From Burkholderiales bacterium C2 (GTDB taxonomy: Bacteria; Pseudomonadota; Gammaproteobacteria; Burkholderiales; Burkholderiaceae_C): a DNA stretch of 64,000 nucleotides. Shown piece by piece: positions 8,025-16,732 of the stretch (position 1 is the stretch's first letter; each line of letters starts with the position of its first letter). The notes beneath the pieces were generated by a model. It was given only the letters and a program-made list of their open reading frames with translations, was not told where the DNA came from and made no database searches. The stretch covers positions 124,001-188,000 of the forward strand of contig SCOI01000012.1 in assembly GCA_005503085.1 (NCBI GenBank). Direction: 5' to 3'. Position numbers and translations under genes: made by a program.

Positions 8025-9442
8025 GCGCCAGAGCCGGCCACTGCAGCCGGCTTGGTATTGACCGCCAGGCACAGCAGGCCGGTCAGCAGGGCCAGGCCCA
8101 CATGCAGGGCGTAGACGGCGTCGAAATCGGCGCGCTGCAGCTGCGCGTGACCGAGCAGCAGCACGGTCAGTGCGACACCCAGCACCGCGCCGATCTGGCG
8201 GGTGGCCTGGTTGACGGCGCTGCCGACCGCATAGTGCTGGGCCGGCAGGCCCATCACCGCCGCGCCCGACAGCGAGGGCAGCACCATGCCCACGCCGATC
8301 CCGCTGAGCAGCAGACCCGGCAGCCACTGCGTCAGATAGGCCGGCTCGACGTCCGGCACCAGCAAAAACCACAGGCCGCTGCAGGCATAGATCAGCGCAC
8401 CGCCAACCAGGAAGGGTCGGTGCCCATGCCGGGCCGCGAGCCGGCCGGTCAGGATGGCCGAGGGCATCACCAGCAGCGGGCCCGGGGTCACGGCCAGGCC
8501 GGCCTGCGGCAGGCTGTAGTGCCAGATCTGCGCCATGTAGAAGAAGAAGGTGAAGAACATCATCGCGAACGCGGTGCCGAAGGCCAGCGTCGCCAGGTTC
8601 ACATAGCGGTAGGTGCGGCTGCGGAACAGCGCCAGGTCCAGCAGCGGCGCCGGCGCATGGCGGGCCCACAGCACGAAGCCGATCAGCGCGACCAGGCCCA
8701 GCGCCCCGGCCATCAGCAGCTCGTCGCGCCGCCAGTTCGGCGACTCCGACTGCACGATGGCCAGCGTAATCGCGCCAACGCCGACGATGAGCAGGCTCAT
8801 GCCCACCAGATCCAGCGGCCGCCGCGCCTCGGGCCGGCGCACCTCGCCGAGCAGCCGGGCGCCGAACCACAGCGACAGCGCGCCCAGCGGCAGGTTCAGA
8901 TAGAAGGCCCAAGGCCAACCGATGCTGTCGACCACCAGCGAACCCAGGCTGGGCCCGACCGCCGCCGCCAGCGCGCCGACCGCCCCCCACAGGCTCACCG
9001 CCACCGCGCGCCGCGAGGCCGGAAACGCCGCCAGCACCAGGGACAGCGAGGCGGGCGTCAGCAGCGCCGCGCCGATGGCCTGCAACACCCGCGCCGCGAT
9101 CAGCCAGCCGACGCTGCCGGCCAGACCGCAGGCCGCCGAAGCTGCCAGAAACAGCACGACGCCGATCATGAAGACGCGCTTGCGGCCGTGCGCATCGGCC
9201 AGGCCGCCGGACGGGATCAGCATCGCCGCATAGACCACTGTGTAGGCATTCAGCACCCAGGACATATCGGCCGCCGTCGCCGCCGGAAAGGCGGCCCGCA
9301 GGCTGCCAAAGGCGGCAAACAGCAGGGTGCTGTCCAGCGAGACCAGGAAGACGGCGACGCTGGCAACCCAGAACACCGGCCAGGGTGAGCGGGTGCCGCC
9401 GGCGTCAGCGGGCGGAGTGGCGGTGGCGGCGAGGCTGCTCAT
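8021..9442 (-). CDS. MFS drug:H+ antiporter, DHA2 (14-helix) family
   Basis: 473 aa with about 14 predicted membrane helices, the size and topology of EmrB/QacA-type DHA2 exporters. The loop between helices 2 and 3 carries the MFS motif GGLADAHGRKRVF (canonical GxLaDrxGrkxxl). The segment following helix 5 matches the antiporter motif C region. It would export toxic organics from cytoplasm to periplasm using the proton gradient. The ATG lies 13 nt after the stop of the upstream SDR gene, and both follow the TetR gene on the same strand, so I infer a TetR-controlled efflux and detoxification unit. No membrane-fusion partner (EmrA) is present. Confidence 0.88.
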   Translation of the reverse strand: MSSLAATATPPADAGGTRSPWPVFWVASVAVFLVSLDSTLLFAAFGSLRAAFPAATAADMSWVLNAYTVVYAAMLIPSGGLADAHGRKRVFMIGVVLFLAASAACGLAGSVGWLIAARVLQAIGAALLTPASLSLVLAAFPASRRAVAVSLWGAVGALAAAVGPSLGSLVVDSIGWPWAFYLNLPLGALSLWFGARLLGEVRRPEARRPLDLVGMSLLIVGVGAITLAIVQSESPNWRRDELLMAGALGLVALIGFVLWARHAPAPLLDLALFRSRTYRYVNLATLAFGTAFAMMFFTFFFYMAQIWHYSLPQAGLAVTPGPLLVMPSAILTGRLAARHGHRPFLVGGALIYACSGLWFLLVPDVEPAYLTQWLPGLLLSGIGVGMVLPSLSGAAVMGLPAQHYAVGSAVNQATRQIGAVLGVALTVLLLGHAQLQRADFDAVYALHVGLALLTGLLCLAVNTKPAAVAGSGA

Positions 9443-9455
9443 GGCTTGGGGCCGC

Positions 9456-10157
9456 TCAGTGCGACAGCGCTTGCAGATAGACGCCGGCCGCCAGGCCTTG
9501 CTTGACCTGACGCGTCAGCTCGTCGGCCAGCACCTCGGTGGCGCCGGCTGCCAGGCCATCGAAGGCCTGGCTGACGACGGCCTCGGGCGTGGTCTTGGGC
9601 ACATCGAGGCCCTGGGTCAGGTCGGTGTCGACAAAGCCCATGTGCAGGCCCGTCACCAGCGTGCCCTGGCCGCTGAGCTCCTGGCGCAGGCCATTGGTCA
9701 GCGCCCAGGCGGCCGACTTGGTCGCGCCATAGGTGGCCAGCAGGGGGCCGTTGATCCAGCTGGCGATCGACAGCACGTTCAGCAAGGCGCCGCCGCCGTT
9801 GGCGGCCAGCACCGGCGCGAAGGCGCGCGCCATGCGCAGCGGGCCGAAGTAGTTGGTGTCCATCTGGCGCTGTGCGGCCTCGATCGCATCGGGCGCCAGG
9901 AAGCCGCCCAGCGTGGCGATGCCGGCGTTGTTGATCAGGATGCTGACATCGCTGCATTGCGCCGCGACCGCCGCGATGTTCTCGGCATTGCTGACATCGA
10001 GCCGGATCGGCACGACTCCGGGCAGCGTGATGCTGTCCGGGTTGCGGGCGGCTGCATAGACCTTGCGCGCGCCGCGGGCCAGCGCTTCGCGGGCAAAGGC
10101 CAGGCCGAGGCCACGATTGGCGCCGGTGATCAGGACAACGGAGTTTTCGAGCTTCAT
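9456..10157 (-). CDS. Short-chain dehydrogenase/reductase (SDR)
   Basis: 233 aa, classical SDR. The nucleotide-binding TGANRGLG (residues 11-18), NNAG (76-79), catalytic Ser130 and YGATK (Tyr143, Lys147) are all present and correctly spaced. It probably uses NADP(H), since Arg residues follow the second beta strand, and reduces or oxidises a small carbonyl or alcohol substrate in the cytoplasm. The start at 10157 gives the usual short N-terminus. A palindromic operator (10192-10207) lies about 35 nt upstream, matching the one ahead of the neighbouring TetR gene, so the SDR and the MFS exporter downstream are likely derepressed together by an electrophile or aldehyde-type inducer (inference). 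Confidence 0.88.
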   Translation of the reverse strand: MKLENSVVLITGANRGLGLAFAREALARGARKVYAAARNPDSITLPGVVPIRLDVSNAENIAAVAAQCSDVSILINNAGIATLGGFLAPDAIEAAQRQMDTNYFGPLRMARAFAPVLAANGGGALLNVLSIASWINGPLLATYGATKSAAWALTNGLRQELSGQGTLVTGLHMGFVDTDLTQGLDVPKTTPEAVVSQAFDGLAAGATEVLADELTRQVKQGLAAGVYLQALSH

Positions 10158-10191
10158 GGTGGGTCTTTCAGGCAAGGAGGTTGAAGGGGAA

Positions 10192-10207
10192 TATGACGAT
10201 CGTCATA
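10192..10207. promoter_or_regulatory. TetR operator copy 1 (upstream of SDR-MFS)
   Basis: TATGACGATCGTCATA is a perfect 16-bp palindrome in the gap between the TetR gene's stop and the SDR start. An almost identical palindrome precedes the TetR gene itself (10871-10890). The matching pair around a TetR gene is strong evidence for the repressor's own binding site. Confidence 0.8.
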
Positions 10208-10252
10208 AAATCGAGCGAAGGCAAGTCTCTGATGCCGGGGCTTGCTCTGGTT

Positions 10253-10855
10253 CTAAGGGGAGAGGGCGGACCGGGTCTTCTGCCCGCGGCGGGCCAGCAA
10301 GGCGTCGCGGTTGGCGGCCAGCAGTGCATGGCCATCGGCGTTGTCGCCCAGCGCGCGGGCCAGTTGCAGCGCACCGACCAGGCTGCTGACGATGACACGG
10401 GCCTCGTTGGCATCGGCCGAGGGCAGCACCTGCTGCACCCGCGTCATCAGGGCCTGGACCCGGCTGCGCCCGGCCTCCAGCACCTCGGCCGACTGGCGCG
10501 GCATCTCCGACGCTAGCGCCGCCACCGGGCAGCCCGCCTCAGGGCCGGCCAGATGGGCGGGCGACAGATAGCCCTCGACCAGGGCGACGAAGGGGTCGCG
10601 GCCTTGCTGCTCGGCCTTGGCCAGTCGCGAAGTGAGCCTGCGCTCACTGTCTCGGCCCGCCCAATCCATGGCCTCGGCCAGCATCGCGTCACGGGAGGAG
10701 AAGTGGGCATAAAAACCGCCATGGGTTAGGCCGGCCTGCTTCATCAGATCGGCCACGCCGATGCCGCCATAGCCGACGCGCCGGATCTCGCGCGCCGCCG
10801 TCTCAAGGATGCGCTCGTGGGTCAGTTCCTTGCGGCTGGGCGTGCTGGCGGTCAC
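10253..10855 (-). CDS. TetR/AcrR-family repressor of the SDR-MFS unit
   Basis: 200 aa. The N-terminal helix-turn-helix domain (about residues 12-58) reads ILETAAREIRRVGYGGIGVADL, then AGLTHGGFYAHFSSRDAML, the hallmark of TetR proteins. The C-terminal ligand domain contains a GCPVAALASE motif with a Cys, similar to the Cys-bearing helix of electrophile-sensing relatives such as NemR. It starts with GTG at 10855 and has only a weak ribosome binding site, fitting low repressor levels. Two matching palindromes, one upstream of itself and one upstream of the SDR, indicate autoregulation plus control of the SDR and MFS genes. Confidence 0.88.
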   Translation of the reverse strand: MTASTPSRKELTHERILETAAREIRRVGYGGIGVADLMKQAGLTHGGFYAHFSSRDAMLAEAMDWAGRDSERRLTSRLAKAEQQGRDPFVALVEGYLSPAHLAGPEAGCPVAALASEMPRQSAEVLEAGRSRVQALMTRVQQVLPSADANEARVIVSSLVGALQLARALGDNADGHALLAANRDALLARRGQKTRSALSP

Positions 10856-10870
10856 TGGGCTTTGTTGGTA

Positions 10871-10890
10871 AATATGATGATCGTCATATT
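10871..10890. promoter_or_regulatory. TetR operator copy 2 (upstream of the TetR gene)
   Basis: AATATGATGATCGTCATATT is a near-perfect 20-bp palindrome (one mismatched pair) lying 15 nt upstream of the TetR start. It shares the core ATGAyGATCGTCAT with copy 1. Its place over the likely promoter of the repressor gene fits negative autoregulation. Confidence 0.8.
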
Positions 10891-10949
10891 AGGCTGCGAC
10901 CAGCGGCCGCGTCAAGCGCCTTGTCGGGTTCAGGGCTTTCGCCGGCCGC

Positions 10950-11921
10950 TCAACAGCGGGCGGCGGCGCGGCGGGCACGGCGCAGCTGCTGGTCCGAGCT
11001 GAAACCGGCCTGCAGCGCCGCCTGGCTGGCGGCGAGGCCGCCGGCTTGCGCCTGACGGGCACGTTCGAGCCGGATCGCCTGCAGATAGTGCAGCGGCGTC
11101 ACGCCGGCATGGGCTGCGAACAGCCGGCTCAGGTGGCGCGGCGTCACATGGGCGGTCTCGGCCATGCGGGTCAGGCTCCAGTCCTCGGTCGGGTCGGCGC
11201 AGATCGCGTCCTGCACGCGATGCAGGGCCGGGTGCAGATGGTGGCGGTGCGCCAGCAGCGGCGACAGCTCGGGGTCGGCCGGGCTGCGGCGCAGATAGAC
11301 CACCATGGTCTGCGCCACGGTAGCGGCCAGCGCCGCGCCGCAGTGCTGGGCGATCAGGTGCAGGGCCAGATCGATGCCGGCGGTGATACCGGCGCTGCTG
11401 GCCAGCGGGCCGTCGAGCACGAAGACGCGGTTGTCCACCACCTGGGCTCGTGGCTCGGCCTGGCGCAGCGCGTCCAGCAGCTCGTGATGCGTGGTGCAGC
11501 GCCGCCCGGCCAGCAGGCCGGCTTCGGCCGCCAGCAGCGCGCCGGAGCAGACCGTCAGCAGTCGTCCACCGCCGGCCAGCAAGACCTGACCCTGCTGCGC
11601 GAGCCAGCGCAGGCCGGCGAGCCCGGCCGCCAGCGCGGCGCTGTCGGGCGCCGGCTCGCCGGGCAGCTCATTGCGGCAGCCGACGAGCACCAGCCAGCTG
11701 TCGCTGGCCGGCGCCGCCGGCAGCGGCTCCAGCCCGGCGACCGCGAGGCCTACCGAGCTGAGGCATTGCGGCTGCGCCGCGATGAAGCGCAGCCGAAAGG
11801 CCGGCGGCCGGCCGCGCCCGGCCAGGGCCTGGTTGGCCAGCCGGAAGGCCTCGGCCGGCCCGGCCAGGTCCAGCAGCAGCGCGCGCGGCTGCACCAGCAT
11901 CAAGACATCAATTGCGGACAT
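10950..11921 (-). CDS. GlxA-type AraC regulator with DJ-1/PfpI domain
   Basis: 323 aa. The N-terminal half (about 1-190) is a DJ-1/PfpI-like class I amidotransferase fold, with the nucleophile-elbow region TVCSGALLLAEAGLL-like (VCSGALLAAEAG). The C-terminal third (about 225-320) is an AraC helix-turn-helix pair (WSLTRMAETAHVTPRHLSRLF and the second, shorter HTH). Members of this family sense nitrogenous or amino-acid-type ligands and regulate nearby catabolic genes. It ends 10 nt upstream of, and is on the same strand as, the isochorismatase-like gene, a very frequent pairing. The HTH closes at a short, Arg/Ala-rich C-terminus. Confidence 0.85.
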   Translation of the reverse strand: MSAIDVLMLVQPRALLLDLAGPAEAFRLANQALAGRGRPPAFRLRFIAAQPQCLSSVGLAVAGLEPLPAAPASDSWLVLVGCRNELPGEPAPDSAALAAGLAGLRWLAQQGQVLLAGGGRLLTVCSGALLAAEAGLLAGRRCTTHHELLDALRQAEPRAQVVDNRVFVLDGPLASSAGITAGIDLALHLIAQHCGAALAATVAQTMVVYLRRSPADPELSPLLAHRHHLHPALHRVQDAICADPTEDWSLTRMAETAHVTPRHLSRLFAAHAGVTPLHYLQAIRLERARQAQAGGLAASQAALQAGFSSDQQLRRARRAAARC

Positions 11922-11931
11922 GGCCGCCAGC

Positions 11932-12504
11932 TTAACGCCCGAGCGCCTGTCGAGCCCGCTGCAGCGCTTGCTCGGCCGTGCAGACCTGGGCGAAGCGGTC
12001 CTGCAGCACGGTCTCGGTGCGCAGCTTCAGCTCGGCCGCGCTGAGCGTGGTGCCGCTGGCGTGTGTCATCGCGAAGGTCAGCGTCGCCTCGCTCACATAG
12101 TCGACCAGCCAGCCCTCGTCGCTGGCATGGCGGGTGGTGGTCTCGCAGCATTGCTCGCTGCGGATGCCGCTGACGATCAGACGCTGGATGCCTTGCTGGT
12201 GCAGCCAGACCGCCAGGCCGGTGCCGACCAGGGCGCTGTGCCGGTGCTTGATGAACTCGGCGGCCGCCTCGTAGCGCGGCAGTTCTTCCAGCGGCTTGAC
12301 CAGGCCCGAGGCCAGCGCGAAGGCGTTGTCGGCGTGCTCCGGGCCGTCGCTGTGCAGGATGCGGACGATGGGCAGGCCCAGGGCCTGCGCGCCTTCTATC
12401 AGGCGGGCGTTGGCGGCCAGGAAGTCGGGCAGATCGACCCCGCTCCAGTAGGGGCGGTGGCGAAAGGATTCCTGGATGTCTATCAGCAGCAGGGCGGTTT
12501 TCAT
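11932..12504 (-). CDS. Isochorismatase-family cysteine hydrolase
   Basis: 190 aa from the ATG at 12504, which has GGAG 8 nt upstream; a GTG at 12513 is less likely. The catalytic triad of the family is visible: Asp9 (LLLIDIQESF), Lys86 (FIKHRHSAL) and Cys119 in GIRSEQCCETT. These enzymes hydrolyse amide or ester-like small molecules (nicotinamidase, isochorismate, N-carbamoyl compounds) in the cytoplasm. The pairing with a GlxA-type regulator directly downstream suggests that regulator controls it. The exact substrate cannot be read from the sequence. Confidence 0.85.
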   Translation of the reverse strand: MKTALLLIDIQESFRHRPYWSGVDLPDFLAANARLIEGAQALGLPIVRILHSDGPEHADNAFALASGLVKPLEELPRYEAAAEFIKHRHSALVGTGLAVWLHQQGIQRLIVSGIRSEQCCETTTRHASDEGWLVDYVSEATLTFAMTHASGTTLSAAELKLRTETVLQDRFAQVCTAEQALQRARQALGR

Positions 12505-12605
12505 GACGGGCACTCCGATGGGTTTGAGTGCGTCGATCTTGCCGCCGGGATCCCACCGCGTCGCGCCGGGTCCGGACCGCCTGCGGTCAAATCAGGACAT
12601 CATGA

Positions 12606-13151
12606 TCAGGGCTTCAGCCCGAGCGCCTTCCAGCCGTCCAGACCGAGCTTTTCCAAGGTCGCCATATTGGCTTCGTAGATCGCGTCGGTGTCGGTCATGG
12701 TTTCGACGGCACGCTCAATGCTGCTTTCGCGCAGGATGTGCAGGGTGGGGTAGGGCGCGCGGTTGCTGTAGTTGCTGATGTCGTCCGGCGCGGTGCCATC
12801 GAACTGGTACTGGGGATGGAAGCTGGCGATCTGCAGCTCGCCGTCCAGCTCCAGGTCTTCGACCAGGGCATCGGCGGCGCCGATGAAGTCGTTGAAGTCG
12901 AGGAAGTCCTGCAGCACCTGCGGGTGTATCACCAGCGTGGTCTCGATCTCGTCGGGATCGCTGCGGCGCAGCAGCAGCAGCTCCTTGGCCAGCTCCTTCA
13001 GCAGTTCCTCCGGCGTGGTCGCGCTGCTGACCACATAGCGCAGCCGATTATTGACGTGCACGCTCTTGGCGAAGGGGCAGAGATTCAGGCCGATCACGGC
13101 CTTCTCCAGCCAGACGCGGGTGTCGGCTTCGATCTGAGCGGCGGTCGTCAT
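12606..13151 (-). CDS. DUF1415 family protein
   Basis: 181 aa. The start at 13151 overlaps the stop of the upstream DUF2817 gene by ATGA. The N-terminal segment WLEKAVIGLNLCPFAKSV and the later FHPQYQF and NRAPYPTLHILRE motifs are characteristic of DUF1415, a conserved proteobacterial family of unknown function. The Cys-Pro-Phe and His motifs could form a metal- or redox-active centre, but no activity is established to my knowledge. Cytoplasmic. It is the last gene of the three-gene M20/DUF2817/DUF1415 operon. Confidence 0.85.
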   Translation of the reverse strand: MTTAAQIEADTRVWLEKAVIGLNLCPFAKSVHVNNRLRYVVSSATTPEELLKELAKELLLLRRSDPDEIETTLVIHPQVLQDFLDFNDFIGAADALVEDLELDGELQIASFHPQYQFDGTAPDDISNYSNRAPYPTLHILRESSIERAVETMTDTDAIYEANMATLEKLGLDGWKALGLKP

Positions 13152-14230
13152 GCGCTCAGGCCCCGGATCGCCTGGCGGGCGGCTTGCTGGGCCTGGTCCA
13201 GGATCTGTTGTTTCCACTCATCGGTATCGATATAGAAGGCATTGCGGATCTGGCGCTTGATCTGGGCGGCCTGCTCGGCCGGCGCCTCGGGATGGGCTTC
13301 CAGCCAGTGGTCGGCGCGCAGCGCACCGATCATCTGATCCAGCGGCAGGGTGCCGTATTCCAGCGCGATGCCGGTGTAGGCGGCATCGGGGCAGGCATCG
13401 GCGACGGCGGTCCACATCAGGCCCACCAGCGGGGCCGAGCTGGAGCTGCCGTCATAGATCGAGGTCACCTCGGGGCCCCACCAAGCGCGTGCGCGCGCCA
13501 GCGCGGCCGCATCGTTCTTGCAGGCAAAGATGCGCTCGCCATGGCCGCTGGGGCCCAGGCCGGTGTGCAGATCGATCCAGGCGATAGACTCGGCAGCCTG
13601 GCCCAGTTCTTCGAGCACATGGCGCAGGGTGACATTGCTCCAGGTCGGCGCATGGCCGCCGTAGAACAGGCCCAGCTCATGGGCGTACTGGCCGCTGGTG
13701 ATCGCGGTCTGCAGACCGCGCTCGCCGTGCCGGGCGGCATAGTCGGACAGTACCGCCTCGTCGGCCGGCGTCGGCGGCCAGTGCGCCGGGATCAGCGCAG
13801 CGGCGATCTCGTCGTAGCCGGCGTTGTGCGGCAGCGGCTGGTGGAAGTCGTGGAAGTTGCGGTTCAGGTCCACCCCCTCCTGCGTGACGCGGCGCCACCA
13901 GGAGAAGCCATGCGGGTTCAGCGCGTGGATATAAAGCACGGCCACGCCGCTGGTCTTGACGGCTTCATGCCAGCGCGGATCGGACAGCAGGCCGGTCTGC
14001 ACACCCGAGCCGCAAAAGCCCTCGACGCCGTGGCAGGCGCTGCTGATGATCAGCAGCCGCTTCGCATCGCGCGGGCCCTGGCGCACCACATCCATGGCCA
14101 GGCGCTCACCGTCGCGACCCAGCAGCGGATGCCAGTGCGGCTCATTGTCCAGCCCGGCGGCCTCGACGGCGGCCAGGAACTTGCTGCGCGCCTCGGCGTA
14201 GCTCTGAGAAAAGAAGAGGGGAGCGGACAT
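13148..14230 (-). CDS. DUF2817 / M14-like zinc carboxypeptidase family protein
   Basis: 360 aa. It has HGVEG (His67, Glu70) after a beta strand, DLNRNFHDF (about 121-129) and a later WIDLHTGLG with the third metal ligand, the arrangement of M14-type zinc carboxypeptidases and the DUF2817 subfamily. The predicted reaction is removal of an amino acid or amide group from a small substrate. No signal peptide, so cytoplasmic. Its ATG overlaps the stop of the upstream M20 gene as TGATG (14228-14232), and its stop overlaps the DUF1415 start, so all three are translationally coupled. A joint role in dipeptide or acyl-amino-acid breakdown is inferred. Confidence 0.82.
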   Translation of the reverse strand: MSAPLFFSQSYAEARSKFLAAVEAAGLDNEPHWHPLLGRDGERLAMDVVRQGPRDAKRLLIISSACHGVEGFCGSGVQTGLLSDPRWHEAVKTSGVAVLYIHALNPHGFSWWRRVTQEGVDLNRNFHDFHQPLPHNAGYDEIAAALIPAHWPPTPADEAVLSDYAARHGERGLQTAITSGQYAHELGLFYGGHAPTWSNVTLRHVLEELGQAAESIAWIDLHTGLGPSGHGERIFACKNDAAALARARAWWGPEVTSIYDGSSSSAPLVGLMWTAVADACPDAAYTGIALEYGTLPLDQMIGALRADHWLEAHPEAPAEQAAQIKRQIRNAFYIDTDEWKQQILDQAQQAARQAIRGLSA

Positions 14231-15426
14231 CAGGGCTTGGGCGAGTTCAACCAGGTTTCGGCCATGCGCACCCACATCGAACCGCCCAGCGGTATCAGCT
14301 CGTCGTTGAAGTCATAGCTGGGGTTGTGCAGCATGCAGGGGCCCAGGCCATGGCCGCCCTCGCGGTGCGTGCCGTCGCCATTGCCGATCAGGAAATAGCA
14401 GCCTGGTTTTTCGAGCAGGAAGAAGCTGAAGTCCTCGGCGCCCATGGTCGGCTCGAACTCCTGCACGTTCTGCGGGCCGACCACATCGCCCAGCACCGCG
14501 CGCACGAAGTCGGTTTCCTTTGCATGGTTGATCGTCGGCGGGTAGTTGCGGTGGAAGCTGAATTCGCAAGTGGCCTCGAAGGCCTGGCAGGTGGCTTCGG
14601 CGATGGCCTTCATGCGGCGCTCGATCAGGTCCAGTACCTCCAGCGTGAAGGTGCGCACCGTGCCCTGGATCTCGCAGCTGTCGGGCACGACATTGGTGGC
14701 CTCGCCGGTGTGGATCATCGTCACCGAGATCACGCCGGCGTCGATCGGCCGCTTGTTGCGGGTGATGATGGTCTGGAAGGCCTGCACCATCTGGCAGGCC
14801 ACCGGCACCGGGTCGATGCCGTTGTGCGGCAGCGCCGCGTGCGAGCCCTTGCCGCGTATCACGATCTTGAATTCATTGCTGGACGCGAACACCGGGCCGC
14901 TCCTGACGGCGAACTGGCCGGCCGCCATGCCGGGCCAGTTGTGCGCGCCGAACATGGCCTCCATCGGGAACTTGTCGAACAGGCCGTCCTTGATCATCTC
15001 GCGGGCGCCGCCGCCGCCCTCTTCGGCGGGCTGGAAGACCAGATAGACGGTGCCGTCGAAATTGCGGTGCTTGGCCAGGTGCTTGGCGGCGGCCAGCAGC
15101 ATCGCGGTGTGGCCGTCATGGCCGCAGGCGTGCATCTTGCCGGGGTGCTTGCTGGCGTGGGCGAACTGGTTGTGCTCGGTCATCGGCAGCGCGTCGATGT
15201 CGGCGCGCAGGCCCACCGCGCGGTCGCTCGTGCCGTTCTTGACGATGCCGACCACGCCGGTCTTGCCCAGGCCACGATGCACGGGAATACCCCATTCGGT
15301 CAGCGCACGCGCGATCACATCGGCGGTGCGTTCTTCCTGAAAACAGAGCTCTGGGTGGGCGTGAATATCTCGTCGCAGGGTCGCGATGCTTGGCGCATCG
15401 GCCAGGATTGAGTCGATCAACTTCAT
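14230..15426 (-). CDS. M20-family amidohydrolase (hippurate hydrolase-like)
   Basis: 398 aa. Motifs typical of the M20D group are present: RRDIHAHPEL (about 18-27), LRADIDALP (73-81), HACGHDGH (99-106, with metal-ligand Cys101) and FQPAEEGGGGA. It hydrolyses the amide of N-acyl amino acids in the cytoplasm using a dinuclear metal centre. The ATG at 15426 has GGAG upstream. It heads a tightly overlapping operon with a DUF2817 peptidase and a DUF1415 protein, and follows a branched-chain-amino-acid-type binding protein on the same strand, a setting that suggests uptake and hydrolysis of a peptide-like or amidated compound. Confidence 0.9.
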   Translation of the reverse strand: MKLIDSILADAPSIATLRRDIHAHPELCFQEERTADVIARALTEWGIPVHRGLGKTGVVGIVKNGTSDRAVGLRADIDALPMTEHNQFAHASKHPGKMHACGHDGHTAMLLAAAKHLAKHRNFDGTVYLVFQPAEEGGGGAREMIKDGLFDKFPMEAMFGAHNWPGMAAGQFAVRSGPVFASSNEFKIVIRGKGSHAALPHNGIDPVPVACQMVQAFQTIITRNKRPIDAGVISVTMIHTGEATNVVPDSCEIQGTVRTFTLEVLDLIERRMKAIAEATCQAFEATCEFSFHRNYPPTINHAKETDFVRAVLGDVVGPQNVQEFEPTMGAEDFSFFLLEKPGCYFLIGNGDGTHREGGHGLGPCMLHNPSYDFNDELIPLGGSMWVRMAETWLNSPKP

Positions 15427-15521
15427 GGCGGCACTCCGTAGGATGGGAGGCGCGCGGCGGCAGGCCGGCGCCGATGTCGGGTCAGTTTACCCGGGGGTGG
15501 CGCCGTCTGCAGCGGGGGGGC

Positions 15522-16640
15522 TCAGCGCCTGACCTTGCCGTCCCCGGTCAGCATCGACAGCTCGACAAAGCTGGACCCCACATGCTTGCCGGGACCGAAC
15601 TTCACGGTGAAGCCGCCGGCGTTGTAGTTCTGCATGCCCTCCAGCGCGGCCACCAGGCCCTCACGGCTGGGCCGCCCCATGCGGCGCAGGCCTTCGCTGA
15701 AGACCTTGGCGGCCAGAAAGCCCTCCATGCCGGTGTAGTTGGGGCGCAGATCGCCCCCGGCGCGTTGCACCGCTTCCTGGTATTCCTCGACGATGCCGAT
15801 GGCGGAACCGAAGGGGTAGGGCATGACCTGGCTGACGACCACGCCCAGCGCCTGCTTGCCCAGCTCGTCGGACAGCGACTGGGTGCCGACGAAGGAGACG
15901 TTGTAGAACACGCCGCCATAGCCGGCCTTGCGGGCCTCGCGGATGAAGGCGGCGCAGCTCTTGTAGGCGCTGATCATCACGATGGCCTCGGGCGCGCCCG
16001 GCACCAGGGCCTTGACGGCGGCGGCCACGTCGACGCTGTTGCGCTCCACCGTGCCGATGGCCTGCGGCTTCAGCGAGCGGGACTGCATCGCCCGCTGCAC
16101 GCCCTCCAGGCCGGCCCGGCCATAGGCGTCGTTCTGGTGGAACACGGCGATCTTGTTCAGGCTCAGCTGGGTCAGCTGCTTGACGATCAGTGCGGTCTCG
16201 TCGAAGTAGGAGGCGCGCACATGGAAAACCCAGCGGCTGGCCGGCTCGCGCAGCGCCTCGGCACCGGTGAAGGGTGCGAAGAAGGGGATCTTGTGCTGAT
16301 TGACCAGCGGCAGCGCCGCCAGCGAGGTCGGCGTGCCGACATAGCCGAACAGCGCGAACACGTCCTCGGCGATGAATTTCTCGGTATTGGCCTTGCAACG
16401 CTCGGGCTCGTAGCCGTCGTCCAACGTGCGCAGCTCGATGGGCAGGCCGTTGATGCCGCCGGCCGCATTGACGGCGTCGAAATGAAGCTTGGCGCCGGCC
16501 TGCATCTGCAGGCCCAGCTGGGCGGCGGGGCCGGTCAGCGGGGCCGACTGGCCGAGCACGATGCGGCGGCGCTCCTGGGCTTGCAGCCAGGCCGGCAGGG
16601 TCAGTGCGGCCAGGCCGGTGAGGCAGTGACGTCGTTGCAA
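15522..16640 (-). CDS. ABC transporter substrate-binding protein, Leu/Ile/Val (LivK-like) family
   Basis: The start is placed at TTG 16640 because AGGAG lies 7 nt upstream and the reading begins with a short signal peptide (RRHCLTGLAALTLPAWLQA). An upstream extension has no ribosome binding site. The mature protein carries the family's IVLGQSAPLTGPAAQLG opening and the two-lobed type I periplasmic-binding fold, 372 aa in total. It would bind an amino acid, amide or aromatic acid in the periplasm. No permease or ATPase genes lie nearby, so it is an orphan and may serve a transporter elsewhere or a sensory role. Confidence 0.85.
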   Translation of the reverse strand: MQRRHCLTGLAALTLPAWLQAQERRRIVLGQSAPLTGPAAQLGLQMQAGAKLHFDAVNAAGGINGLPIELRTLDDGYEPERCKANTEKFIAEDVFALFGYVGTPTSLAALPLVNQHKIPFFAPFTGAEALREPASRWVFHVRASYFDETALIVKQLTQLSLNKIAVFHQNDAYGRAGLEGVQRAMQSRSLKPQAIGTVERNSVDVAAAVKALVPGAPEAIVMISAYKSCAAFIREARKAGYGGVFYNVSFVGTQSLSDELGKQALGVVVSQVMPYPFGSAIGIVEEYQEAVQRAGGDLRPNYTGMEGFLAAKVFSEGLRRMGRPSREGLVAALEGMQNYNAGGFTVKFGPGKHVGSSFVELSMLTGDGKVRR

Positions 16641-16732
16641 ATCGGCTCTCCTGAGGGGGATGAAGGGGTCAAAAATGGCAGGGCTCAAGGGTAGCGCCCA
16701 TGGGGCTATCGGCTCTGTGCAATAGTTCGCGG

